A stretch of DNA of 59,909 nt from contig CAKNHF010000018.1 of NCBI GenBank assembly GCA_930972465.1, forward strand, positions 1 to 59,909, given 5' to 3'. Source of the DNA: an uncultured Lachnospiraceae bacterium (GTDB lineage: Bacteria > Bacillota > Clostridia > Lachnospirales > Lachnospiraceae). Shown here one piece after another: positions 7,341 through 15,167 of this stretch (within the stretch, counting starts at the first letter, position 1; each line of letters opens with the position of its first letter). Below the pieces are notes generated by a model. That model was not told the DNA's origin, ran no database searches, and saw only the letters and a program-made list of their open reading frames with translations. A program made the translations under genes and the position numbers.

Positions 7341-8930
7341 TCAGAATCCTGCATAGATAAGATCCACTGCCTGATAGCCGTCTCCGTAAGCCGCAAAAAG
7401 AAACACCGCCAGAATCAGCGCGTAATACGCGCACCACCTTAAAGGTGTCCTGACTTTTCCCAGCCGTCCGATAACATTGCCTTTCCGTTCACTTACGGAT
7501 CCGACAACAGCAACGACTATGCATCCCGCTGCCACGGCAATAAGGTCTGCTCTTCCCATGCCGAATCCAAGCAGAGTGCCGTCCCAGAACTGCCGGATAT
7601 CAAATCCCCGGAAGATACTGCGGAACATATGCAGCCCGGCGCGGAAACCATCTGCCCGGAAGAACAGCTCCCCGGTAAATATAATCACCCATGTCTTCCC
7701 GATCTGCAGAACTCTCCAGTAAGGCGCGTCTTCCCGAATATGACAGGCCTGAAGGATCCTTTCCCTTACCGGCTTCACCGCCGTTCCCAGGAGAATCAGT
7801 GTAAAATAATACATGCCGTAAAAGATGTAGCTCCACTTCGCGCCGTGCCACAGCCCGTTGCACAGCCAGACCGGAAACAGGGCAAGCGCCGACGTCACAA
7901 GGTTTGTCACGTATTTCCCCGCATGCTTTCTTCCATACTGATTCCAGCGTTTCACCGGGCCGGACACAGAAACCGGATAAAAAATATATGTCTTGAACCA
8001 TGTTCCAAGCGTGATATGCCAGCGCCTCCAGAATTCAGACGCGTTTCTTGCGCAGAACGGCTGCCGGAAATTCTCCGGGAGGCTGATGCCGAACAGTTTT
8101 CCGCTCCCGATCACTATATCCATACATCCCGAGAACTCCATATAAAGCTGAACCGTATAGGCGACGGCGGCCGCTGCGACCACCGCCCCGTGATACTGCG
8201 TGTAATGCCCGAAAATCACTCCCACAGGCGCCGCAAGACGGTCCGCAACAATCTTTTTCTTAAACAGTCCCCAGAATATTCTTACATACCCATCGGAAAT
8301 ATTCTCATACCGGAGGGATTTCCCCTGATAGAGAGATTCCGCCGTATCCGAGTACCTGCATATGGGTCCTTCCATTATCTGAGGGAAGAAGCCCAGAAAC
8401 AGCGCCATCCTCCCCGGATTCTCCTCCGCCTGTATCTTTCCCCAGTATACATCCGCCATATATGCGATGGCCTGCAGTGTATAGAATGAAATCCCGATGG
8501 GCATCATCACCTGCCTTGTCTCAAGCGGGAAAGCAAGGGAAAATCTGTCCAGTATCATTTCTGTATTATGTACGAAGAAATTGTAATATTTCAGACAGGC
8601 CAGAACCGACAGCAGGATCAATACTCCCAGAAACAGCACGGCACGCCGCTTTTTCTGATATTTCTTTTTTATCTCCTTTTTCTGCATTCGGTCCGCATTC
8701 CCGATTTCCATCTGTTCTCGTGTCTTCAGCCAGGTGAGCCAGATTCCGATATAATGTGTCAGAAGCGTTGTTCCCAGCAGATACACAATCAGTTTTCCGC
8801 TGATCATATAAAAGAACAGCCAGCTGAATCCAAGCAGAACCTTCCACCTGTGCTTCTCCGGCGTCATCTGATAGACAGCAAGACAGATGGGCAGAAATAT
8901 AAAAATGTAGAGTGAAGCATTATATGCCAT
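7341..8930 (-). CDS. MBOAT-family O-acyltransferase (DltB/AlgI-like)
   Basis: 529 residues, polytopic (about 11 membrane segments). The MBOAT hallmark is present: RRWHITLGTWFKTYIFYP followed later by NGLWHGAKW with the invariant histidine. The family (DltB, AlgI, PatA) takes an acyl group from a cytosolic carrier and passes it through the membrane to an extracellular hydroxyl. Here the donor should be the carrier protein encoded immediately upstream (start 3 bp after its stop, ribosome site inside the carrier gene's end). The AlgI-like length and the WHG block are clear; the acyl group is discussed under the decarboxylase. Confidence 0.92.
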   Translation of the reverse strand: MAYNASLYIFIFLPICLAVYQMTPEKHRWKVLLGFSWLFFYMISGKLIVYLLGTTLLTHYIGIWLTWLKTREQMEIGNADRMQKKEIKKKYQKKRRAVLFLGVLILLSVLACLKYYNFFVHNTEMILDRFSLAFPLETRQVMMPIGISFYTLQAIAYMADVYWGKIQAEENPGRMALFLGFFPQIMEGPICRYSDTAESLYQGKSLRYENISDGYVRIFWGLFKKKIVADRLAAPVGVIFGHYTQYHGAVVAAAAVAYTVQLYMEFSGCMDIVIGSGKLFGISLPENFRQPFCARNASEFWRRWHITLGTWFKTYIFYPVSVSGPVKRWNQYGRKHAGKYVTNLVTSALALFPVWLCNGLWHGAKWSYIFYGMYYFTLILLGTAVKPVRERILQACHIREDAPYWRVLQIGKTWVIIFTGELFFRADGFRAGLHMFRSIFRGFDIRQFWDGTLLGFGMGRADLIAVAAGCIVVAVVGSVSERKGNVIGRLGKVRTPLRWCAYYALILAVFLFAAYGDGYQAVDLIYAGF

Positions 8931-8933
8931 CGA

Positions 8934-9161
8934 TCAGTTCTCCTGTAATCTCTGTATCATCTTCCAGATTGCTTCTGCCGAGTTAAAATTTTCCGGCACC
9001 ATCTCAGCCGCCTCGATCGTAATGTCAAAATTCTCTTCCAGTTCCGCCACAAGCGTGATCACACCAAACGAATCCAGCAGCTGGCTGTCGATCAGTGCCG
9101 TCTCCTTTTCATAATCGATGCTGTCATCTATCTCTCTTAAAATCTCCATTAATTCTTCCAT
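8934..9161 (-). CDS. Acyl/aminoacyl carrier protein (DltC-like)
   Basis: 75 residues, acidic, four-helix carrier-protein fold. The phosphopantetheine site is Ser31 in LLDSFGVITLV, in the DSxx position of the family. It has a strong AAGGAG ribosome site. Its place between an adenylation enzyme and an MBOAT acyltransferase identifies it as the covalent shuttle of the operon, equivalent to DltC. Confidence 0.88.
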   Translation of the reverse strand: MEELMEILREIDDSIDYEKETALIDSQLLDSFGVITLVAELEENFDITIEAAEMVPENFNSAEAIWKMIQRLQEN

Positions 9162-9179
9162 TTTATCTGTCTCCTTCTT

Positions 9180-10379
9180 TTATTTTGCTGTCTGTATCAG
9201 ATTGTCCGCCATGTTAAAAGGATAAGTATCCGTACGCTTCCGGAGAAGCCGCCATCCGTCTGTCCGGCTCCAGGATGTGACAGCCGGCAGCGAATGGCTT
9301 AAAAACAGCGCCGCTCCCTCCATCACCGAGTAAGCTCCCGCTCTCTCAAACACCAGAACGCGTCCTGTTCTGATCCCCGGAATCTGCACATCCCTGCACA
9401 GAATGTCATTCACACTGCAGAGACATCCGCAGACAGTCCACTTTCTCTCCCGATCAGATACCTCAGGGATGATCTCCATATACGGCTCATACATTCCGCG
9501 GATCTGTCCGTAGTAATTAATCTGGTGATTTCCTCCGTCCACAATGCAGTAGTTCCTGCTGCCGTTCGTCTTCACATCACAGATCTGAGTGAGATAATAC
9601 CCGCACATAGCCGCGAACGCGCGGCCCATCTCCACTGTAACTCTGCCTTTCCAGCGCATCCCCGCAATCATATTTCCCAGACTTTCAAGCCCTTCATCAC
9701 TGAATGTCTCCGGATCTTTCCCGGGGAAATACGGAACAGCGATTCCGGGGCCGTACTCCAGACAGGACACCTCGCAGCCTGCCTCCTTTTTCATTCTGAT
9801 CAGGAAATCGTCCAGATATTCCAGTTCCTTCCCAAGCTGTTTCAGAGACTTCTTCTGAGTTCCCGTAAAGTAGTGCAGTCCTTCAATCTCCAGATACGGG
9901 CTCATATTGATCAGTCCGATCACGTTTCTCAATGTTGCTTCATCCATCCCGAACTGATCTCCGCCCGTAAGTCTCAGATACAGCCGAAGGGATACGGCAC
10001 GCGCGTCACTCCACTCCGCCAGATAGTGAAACTGCCTGACAGATTCCACCGTATACGCACATCTTCCTCCGCAGTATTCCAGTATCGCCTCGATGTCCTC
10101 TTTCTTCTTGAGGAGTCCCGAGATAAGCAGTTTCTCCGGCGGAATTCCCAGACGCCTGCATATTTCAAATTCCCCTCTGGAACACACCTCAATGCGGTCT
10201 GTAAGTTCCGCCATCTGTTCTGTGAGGAATGGATTTGCTTTCATCGCATAGCACAGTCCGGTCTCCGTTCCAAGCTTTTCCCTGATTCTTCCGGTCTGCT
10301 CTTTCAGAATGTCCAGGTCAAATACATAGAGCGGCGTTCCGTATCGGGCTGCCGCGTACTGAAGCATATCTGTTTTCAT
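9180..10379 (-). CDS. Fold-III PLP-dependent decarboxylase, probably carrier-bound substrate
   Basis: 399 residues. The N-terminal TIM barrel has the PLP lysine Lys47 in YAMKAN and GLHYFTGTQ (family: HxHxGSQ); the C-terminal beta domain has CGCLCSVNDIL and FERAGAYSVMEGAALF, matching the CG/DxL and GAGAY blocks of the ornithine/diaminopimelate decarboxylase class. It is not an ordinary alanine racemase. It lies between an adenylation enzyme and a carrier protein with 5- and 18-bp gaps. BtrK of butirosin biosynthesis, from this fold, decarboxylates glutamate while bound to a carrier protein, so the same logic is a good hypothesis here. Substrate is unknown; a free amino acid is the alternative. 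Confidence 0.85.
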   Translation of the reverse strand: MKTDMLQYAAARYGTPLYVFDLDILKEQTGRIREKLGTETGLCYAMKANPFLTEQMAELTDRIEVCSRGEFEICRRLGIPPEKLLISGLLKKKEDIEAILEYCGGRCAYTVESVRQFHYLAEWSDARAVSLRLYLRLTGGDQFGMDEATLRNVIGLINMSPYLEIEGLHYFTGTQKKSLKQLGKELEYLDDFLIRMKKEAGCEVSCLEYGPGIAVPYFPGKDPETFSDEGLESLGNMIAGMRWKGRVTVEMGRAFAAMCGYYLTQICDVKTNGSRNYCIVDGGNHQINYYGQIRGMYEPYMEIIPEVSDRERKWTVCGCLCSVNDILCRDVQIPGIRTGRVLVFERAGAYSVMEGAALFLSHSLPAVTSWSRTDGWRLLRKRTDTYPFNMADNLIQTAK

Positions 10380-10384
10380 ATATA

Positions 10385-11980
10385 TTAACTCCCTTCCATC
10401 TTTTTCTCTTTCACAGACAGCCGATCCGGTCTCTCCCCGTTTTCCCGGACCGCGAGCAGTCTCAGCCGCTCTCTGTCCGTCTTGCCGTTTCTGTTCAGCG
10501 GCATGGACTCAACCCTTGACAGCCTGGACGGTATCATATATGATGGCACTTTCCGCTTCATGCTCCTTCTCACCTCAGGCGGCTGGGCATCTCCCATATA
10601 GAAGCCGCAGATACGGTTCTTTTCGCGGTCGAATATGCAGCAGCTCCTGGTGACGCCTTCCACCGCATTCATCGCACTCTCAATCTCTTCCAGCTCGATT
10701 CTGTGCCCCATGTGCTTGATCTGAAAGTCTTTCCGCCCGGCAAATACCAGTTCTCCGGCTCTGTCATAATATCCCATGTCTCCGGTTCTGTATGTTCTCT
10801 CCGGCTTTCCTCCGGACACCGGAAACATGACAAAATGTTTTTCTGTCTGTTCTCTGTTGTTGTAATAACCCTCTGCCAGCGATTCTCCGGACACACAGAT
10901 CTCCCCTGTCTGTTCCGGAACCACGATCTCCCTGTCATGCTCGTCCAGCAGAAATACACGACGGCCGGGGAACGCCTTCCCTGCAGGTATCTTCTCCTCA
11001 TCCCCGAACTTTCTTTCCACAGGATAATAAGTACAGTTGCATGTGATCTCCGTGGGGCCGTACAGATTCACAAATGAGGCGTCCGGGAGCGCCTCCTGCC
11101 AGATTCTGAGCTGCTTCGGAGGCATGGCCTCACCGCTGAACATGACTTTATTTACCGCCTCCGGCACTCGGTAATCCAGCCCTTTCAGCGCTGAGACGAG
11201 GGTGAGCGCAGATACGGCCCATATAAGTGTGGTCACCTTTTTCCCGCAGATGTAGTCAAGCAGCCGCGGGGGAGTGGAAAAATATTCTTTCGGTATGAGC
11301 GTCAGCGAAGCTCCCGTCATAATGGCAGAATAGATGTCCTTCACTGATACGTCAAAGTCAAAGGGGGCCTGATTTCCAATGTTGTCTTTCTCCGTGATTC
11401 CGAATATCTCTGTGAAATGTCCGATAAACCGGATCACCGCCCCGTGACTGACTGCCACCGCCTTGGGAGTCCCTGTGGATCCTGATGTGAAGAGGGCATA
11501 GAGAATGTCCGTCTCACTGCCCGCTTCCCTGATCTGTTCCAGACGAATAATATCCACATCCTCGCAAAGCAGTTCCTCTGCGGTCAGCATCTCGCCGTGT
11601 TCCTCCACTTCCCTCAGGATCCTCTGTCCCGCCTCATCTGTCACGACGATCGGGGAATCCAGCGTGCGGAATATCTTTCGAAGCCGCTCCGCCGGATTCG
11701 ACGGGTTGACAGGGACATAGAAGCAGCCCGCATAGACAGCTCCAAGCATTACCGCCAGGCTCACCGGACTCTTCTCCATGAGAACGGGAACCGGCATTCC
11801 CGGCCGTGTTCTCCGGAGTATTCCGCTGCCGATTCTCCTGGCCATTACCATCAGTTCATGATAAGTCAGTGTGAGTTTGTCATCCTCCACCGCAGTCTTA
11901 TACCGGAAACGTTCTTCTGTATTCTCCAGACAGTCAAGGATATTGCCGGGAAGATCCCGAAACTCTTCACTTCTGTTCAT
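10385..11980 (-). CDS. Amino-acid adenylation enzyme (DltA-like)
   Basis: 531 residues; a stand-alone ANL-superfamily adenylation domain. Core motifs are intact: FTSGSTGTPKAV, NLYGPTEITCN, YRTGDMGYYD, and the A10 lysine in LNRNGKTDRERL. It would activate an amino acid with ATP and load it on the adjacent carrier protein. The overall plan is DltA-like, but the segment that is FCGE in well-known D-alanine-specific DltA proteins reads FSGE here; that cysteine has been linked to D-alanine selectivity, so a different substrate is plausible (inference). First gene of the five-gene operon. Confidence 0.88.
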   Translation of the reverse strand: MNRSEEFRDLPGNILDCLENTEERFRYKTAVEDDKLTLTYHELMVMARRIGSGILRRTRPGMPVPVLMEKSPVSLAVMLGAVYAGCFYVPVNPSNPAERLRKIFRTLDSPIVVTDEAGQRILREVEEHGEMLTAEELLCEDVDIIRLEQIREAGSETDILYALFTSGSTGTPKAVAVSHGAVIRFIGHFTEIFGITEKDNIGNQAPFDFDVSVKDIYSAIMTGASLTLIPKEYFSTPPRLLDYICGKKVTTLIWAVSALTLVSALKGLDYRVPEAVNKVMFSGEAMPPKQLRIWQEALPDASFVNLYGPTEITCNCTYYPVERKFGDEEKIPAGKAFPGRRVFLLDEHDREIVVPEQTGEICVSGESLAEGYYNNREQTEKHFVMFPVSGGKPERTYRTGDMGYYDRAGELVFAGRKDFQIKHMGHRIELEEIESAMNAVEGVTRSCCIFDREKNRICGFYMGDAQPPEVRRSMKRKVPSYMIPSRLSRVESMPLNRNGKTDRERLRLLAVRENGERPDRLSVKEKKMEGS

Positions 11981-12013
11981 ATTGCCGTCACCTCTTATCT
12001 TCCATGAATTTCC

Positions 12014-12033
12014 AATCCCTTCTCTAAGGGATT
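12014..12033. promoter_or_regulatory. Leader hairpin of the dlt-like operon
   Basis: Perfect 8-bp inverted repeat AATCCCTT/AAGGGATT with a 4-nt loop, about 35 bp upstream of the adenylation gene start. There is no T-tract after it in the operon direction. The upstream 80 bp contain CATAAT as a possible -10 but no clear -35. Confidence 0.4.
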
Positions 12034-12123
12034 TTCATTATGACACATATTTCTTAACAGTTTCTGAACGCTATCTTAATATATCTGGAAATATAAGGGG
12101 AAAGTCTTATGAAAAGCAAAAGA

Positions 12124-12154
12124 AAACCCGAAAGACCTTACATCTTTCGGGTTT
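12124..12154 (-). terminator. Terminator of the tRNA-Glu/tRNA-Cys transcript
   Basis: 12-bp perfect stem (AAACCCGAAAGA/TCTTTCGGGTTT) with a 7-nt loop; on the minus strand it continues into TTTTCTTTTGCTTTT. It lies just after the tRNA-Cys 3' end. Confidence 0.85.
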
Positions 12155-12159
12155 ATGAG

Positions 12160-12231
12160 AGGCGCAGACCGGATTTGAACCGGTGAATCAGGGTGTTGCA
12201 GACCCACGCCTTACCACTTGGCTACTGCGCC
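12160..12231 (-). tRNA. tRNA-Cys (GCA)
   Basis: 72-nt cloverleaf on the minus strand: acceptor GGCGCAG/CTGCGCC, D arm AGCC..AAGTGGTAAGGC, anticodon GCA, T arm with TTCAAAT, discriminator U. CCA is not encoded. Second gene after tRNA-Glu. Confidence 0.95.
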
Positions 12232-12277
12232 TTAATACGAGCACTCGGCGCCTGAATTTCAGGAACTTATGTGCAAA

Positions 12278-12349
12278 TGACCCCGACGGGAATCGAACCC
12301 GTGTTACCGCCGTGAAAGGGCGATGTCTTAACCGCTTGACCACGGGGCC
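12278..12349 (-). tRNA. tRNA-Glu (UUC)
   Basis: 72-nt cloverleaf on the minus strand: acceptor GGCCCCG pairs with CGGGGTC (one G-U), anticodon TTC, T loop TTCGAAT, discriminator A. CCA is not encoded. First gene of the tRNA transcript. Confidence 0.95.
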
Positions 12350-12356
12350 ATGAAAC

Positions 12357-12415
12357 CGGTCACCACCTCGGCAGTGACCGTGTTTTATAATATCATAAGG
12401 CTTATGCAATTGCAA
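12357..12415 (-). promoter_or_regulatory. Promoter of the tRNA-Glu/tRNA-Cys transcript, with an inverted repeat at the start
   Basis: Minus strand -35 TTGCAA (12410-12415), 17-bp spacer, -10 TATTAT (12387-12392). A 7-bp inverted repeat CGGTCAC/GTGACCG (12357-12380) lies at the predicted start and leader, the same layout (promoter, inverted repeat, tRNA) as at 166-232. Confidence 0.65.
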
Positions 12416-12461
12416 GCACTTTTTTCATTTTTTATCAGATCATCTGGAATACTTTCTGCTG

Positions 12462-13844
12462 TTATAAATCATAACAGGTCATATACATATCGCTCACAAG
12501 CCCGGTCGCCGCGTCGAAATCAATCTCGCAGCTTTCATAATAATAGTTCTCTCCATACCAGGTGTACATATGGGAGTAATCCCCCTCATATACATCTTCT
12601 GTCTGTCCGTAAGCAGCAAGCACCTGATCTTTTGTACTTCCGATCTGTATTCCTCCCGGGAAAATCACTGTCATTCCTCCGTTTTCAAGATCATAAGAAC
12701 TTACCGATATGCCTCCCACGAAGCACTCGGTGATCTCAACCGCCTCAGAACCGCCGTTGACCATTTCTGCCATGACCTCATTTCCCATTCCGTCTGTAAA
12801 CCATGCAAGCTCATATTCTTCCGCATTGACAATATAATTCTCCGGGGTATACTCTGTATTCAGCGTCACTCCCGCCGCCTGAAGATCCTCATAAGAGCAC
12901 GGCAGTGTTATGACCGTATCATTGATCTGTACGGTATGGCTTTCCCAGCTGCTTCCCAGTTCACCGCTCTGCTCTGCAGTAGCGGAAGGCTGCTCAGTAT
13001 TATATTCCGGAACGCCTCCCTCTGTGTCCTGTCCGGAAGTGCCGCCGGATGCCGCCAGCGCTTCCTCCGGAACCGTTATTTCATCCACACTGTCAAATTC
13101 TGTAAACGTCATCTCGATATAGCATTCAGAGAAAGACGCGCCGGCAGCCGTCCCGCTCATCACACTGGTCATGATATCCGCCATGTCAATATAGATCCTT
13201 GCAGGGAGAATTGTTTCTCTGTAAATATCAATGGTACAGGGAATCTCGGCACTGGCAAGTTCGCTCTCATCAACGGCTATCCCGGCGAGCGAATCCAGCA
13301 TATCCTCCTCCAGCATGCTGCCGACGGCATCGCCGCCGATATTCCCCTGAAGCTCGAAACACTCCTGCCCGTTTACATCCACAAGATCTTCAGACAGTTC
13401 GAACAGATCTGCCTGATCTTCAATATCACCGAACATCTCATTTCCCGGTATGCCGCTTTCTTCATTCTCCGCTCTGGTCCACTGGTTTTCTACCATTGTA
13501 TAGGTGACGTACTGATCATTTTCCTCAACAGAATATATCTCCATCTCCGTCCCTATATTCGTACCGCTCACATCCATGTCAATACGGCCTTTCCCATGAG
13601 CCGCATCCGGATCGGATGTGGTCTCCATATCCAGATCCATCGTCAGTCCGATCGTATCTGTCCCGTCCGTCGCTTCCATGGACATTACCATTGTGCAGAG
13701 CGCAGAATCTGTCTCTTCCATTCTCTCGGTCATATCCCGAAGCAGATTCTCCGGCGTCGCCTGTGTCCCGCACCCCGTAAGCAGAGATCCTGTCATCATT
13801 GCCGCCATTCCGGCTGCAGCCAGTCTGTTCCAATACTTTTTCAT
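12462..13844 (-). CDS. Lipoprotein, DUF6612/LppX-like, function unknown
   Basis: 460 residues with a lipoprotein signal and lipobox (LLTGCG, Cys at about 25). Residues about 40-250 show the alternating beta pattern of DUF6612/LppX-like lipoproteins, a half-barrel that can hold lipids. A Ser/Thr/Gly/Gln-rich linker (about 265-300) leads to a second domain of about 160 residues that is not recognised and is rich in acidic and aromatic residues, ending in a Tyr-rich MYTWYGENYYYE segment. It is surface anchored. Neighbours (tRNAs and a DUF3810 gene) do not suggest a role. Confidence 0.75.
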   Translation of the reverse strand: MKKYWNRLAAAGMAAMMTGSLLTGCGTQATPENLLRDMTERMEETDSALCTMVMSMEATDGTDTIGLTMDLDMETTSDPDAAHGKGRIDMDVSGTNIGTEMEIYSVEENDQYVTYTMVENQWTRAENEESGIPGNEMFGDIEDQADLFELSEDLVDVNGQECFELQGNIGGDAVGSMLEEDMLDSLAGIAVDESELASAEIPCTIDIYRETILPARIYIDMADIMTSVMSGTAAGASFSECYIEMTFTEFDSVDEITVPEEALAASGGTSGQDTEGGVPEYNTEQPSATAEQSGELGSSWESHTVQINDTVITLPCSYEDLQAAGVTLNTEYTPENYIVNAEEYELAWFTDGMGNEVMAEMVNGGSEAVEITECFVGGISVSSYDLENGGMTVIFPGGIQIGSTKDQVLAAYGQTEDVYEGDYSHMYTWYGENYYYESCEIDFDAATGLVSDMYMTCYDL

Positions 13845-13899
13845 GATGCTTCCTCCTCGTTAAAGTAACCTATTCATTATCCGCCTCCGCGGAATAATG

Positions 13900-15021
13900 T
13901 CACACCTTATCCCTGAAATATGCTACAATCAGGTCTACCATCCTGTCATAACTCTTTACTCCTTCGGCCTGTCCGTTAACCCTCAGATATGTATCATTTA
14001 CCCGGTCAGCCGTCTCTGATATCACTCCTTCATAACTGCTCCAGAACTCCGAGTTGGCCGCAACGTCCGTTTCCGCTCTCTCATCGAGAAGACCTCTCAC
14101 CTCCTGCCACGTCTCCCTGTCCGTCCTGTAAAGCGCATTCATGCAGTATGTCCATCCGGACAGATATCCGCTGTACTGAAAATCCGTCCGGTCTGATCCG
14201 ATGCAGGCCAGAAAGGCTATGAAATTCGCCTCTTTTTCCTCCATAAACCCACGCAGATGGGAGAGTTCGTGGCAGACCGTGAAGGGAATATTGTACGGCG
14301 TCATATCACCGTTGTAATTCGCTTCCACCGTGAAAGGAGAATACACTCCCGTCAGGCCCTGAAAAGAAAGGATCTCTGAGACAATCACCTCTTTCGGTTC
14401 CGGATAATACCCTTCAAGCGAAGGAAATTCTTCCGCGAGCATTTCCATGGCCTCCGCTGCTCCTTCCCCCTCCGGTCCGCTCAGTTCCATCACTCCCTGC
14501 CCGTCACGGGGAACTTCTTCTGCTCTGGCATTTACTTCCTCTGTGAGCCAGACGCATATTTTCTCAAGCTCATCTGTGCCGTAGACTGATGTGACGATCC
14601 TCTCCTCTGTGGAGAAGGAGTTTCTGCGGTAATTGATCCCGCATCCGACAGTGTATAGCAGCGCCAGCACGGACACCGCCAGTATCACTTTGGAAAACCA
14701 GACGTACAGCACGGCTGACGCCCTGCCTCCCTTCACAATCTTCGCCGCGGCAAGAACAGCCGATACTGCCAGTCCGCAGAGGAGAAGATACAGACAGATC
14801 TCCGCCGCGGAAAAAGGCAGCAGCCCTGTCAGTCTGCCGACAGTGTCCACCAGGAGGGGATATATCTTCTCCGAATACCATTCCGCATATGCCGGGAACT
14901 TCGCTGAAGCCGCCATCAACAGTGCGCTCAGAATCAGCATGACGGCCGCCACTCTGATCCGCTGTCCTGAACCGTCCTTTTTCCTGTTCTTCTTTTGTCT
15001 TTTTCTCACTTTCAAGTCCAT
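13900..15021 (-). CDS. DUF3810 membrane protein with HExxH motif
   Basis: About 373 residues from the ATG used here. Three N-terminal membrane segments are followed by a large domain holding CHELSHLRGFMEEKEANF, a zinc-peptidase-like HExxH plus a downstream Glu, as in the DUF3810 family. The biochemical role of this family is not established. The open frame extends upstream to 15117, but that start lies inside a terminator stem and upstream of the promoter at 15056-15084, so it is not used. GGGAG touches the ATG at 15021; the in-frame TTG at 15015 has better spacing (6 bases) and may be the true start. Confidence 0.78.
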   Translation of the reverse strand: MDLKVRKRQKKNRKKDGSGQRIRVAAVMLILSALLMAASAKFPAYAEWYSEKIYPLLVDTVGRLTGLLPFSAAEICLYLLLCGLAVSAVLAAAKIVKGGRASAVLYVWFSKVILAVSVLALLYTVGCGINYRRNSFSTEERIVTSVYGTDELEKICVWLTEEVNARAEEVPRDGQGVMELSGPEGEGAAEAMEMLAEEFPSLEGYYPEPKEVIVSEILSFQGLTGVYSPFTVEANYNGDMTPYNIPFTVCHELSHLRGFMEEKEANFIAFLACIGSDRTDFQYSGYLSGWTYCMNALYRTDRETWQEVRGLLDERAETDVAANSEFWSSYEGVISETADRVNDTYLRVNGQAEGVKSYDRMVDLIVAYFRDKV

Positions 15022-15055
15022 CTCCCTGCAGGCCGTATTCCGGTAGTTATGATAA

Positions 15056-15084
15056 ATTATATCCTTATTTTTTTCTTCAGGCAA
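15056..15084 (-). promoter_or_regulatory. Promoter of the DUF3810 gene
   Basis: Minus strand -35 TTGCCT (15079-15084), 17-bp spacer, perfect -10 TATAAT (15056-15061). Predicted start near 15049 excludes the longer reading frame as the coding start. Confidence 0.75.
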
Positions 15085-15109
15085 TGGAAAGATCTTATAT
15101 ATAAATAAA

Positions 15110-15144
15110 GAGAGCATTTTTCAGCTTATCTGAAAAATGCTCTC
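15110..15144 (-). terminator. Terminator of the type VII secretion block
   Basis: 15-bp perfect stem GAGAGCATTTTTCAG/CTGAAAAATGCTCTC with a 5-nt loop, then TTTATTTATATATA on the minus strand. It follows the lipase gene and is the first strong terminator after a run of same-strand genes that begins at 42680. Confidence 0.88.
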
Positions 15145-15167
15145 TCCAATGCGTAGCGGAAACTGCT

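Noticed and set aside
9180-10379. Alanine racemase
   Set aside because: The CG..D.L and GAGAY blocks belong to the ornithine/diaminopimelate decarboxylase class; the alanine racemase catalytic Tyr context is not seen.
6358-11980. Ordinary D-alanylation (dltABCD) operon
   Set aside because: The PLP decarboxylase gene lies within the operon and the adenylation enzyme has FSGE instead of FCGE; the standard label would hide this.
12570-13868. Plus-strand open frame of 432 codons across the lipoprotein gene
   Set aside because: It has no ribosome site or family pattern, is rich in Arg/His/Cys/Ser as expected of an antisense frame, and the opposite strand encodes a clear lipoprotein.
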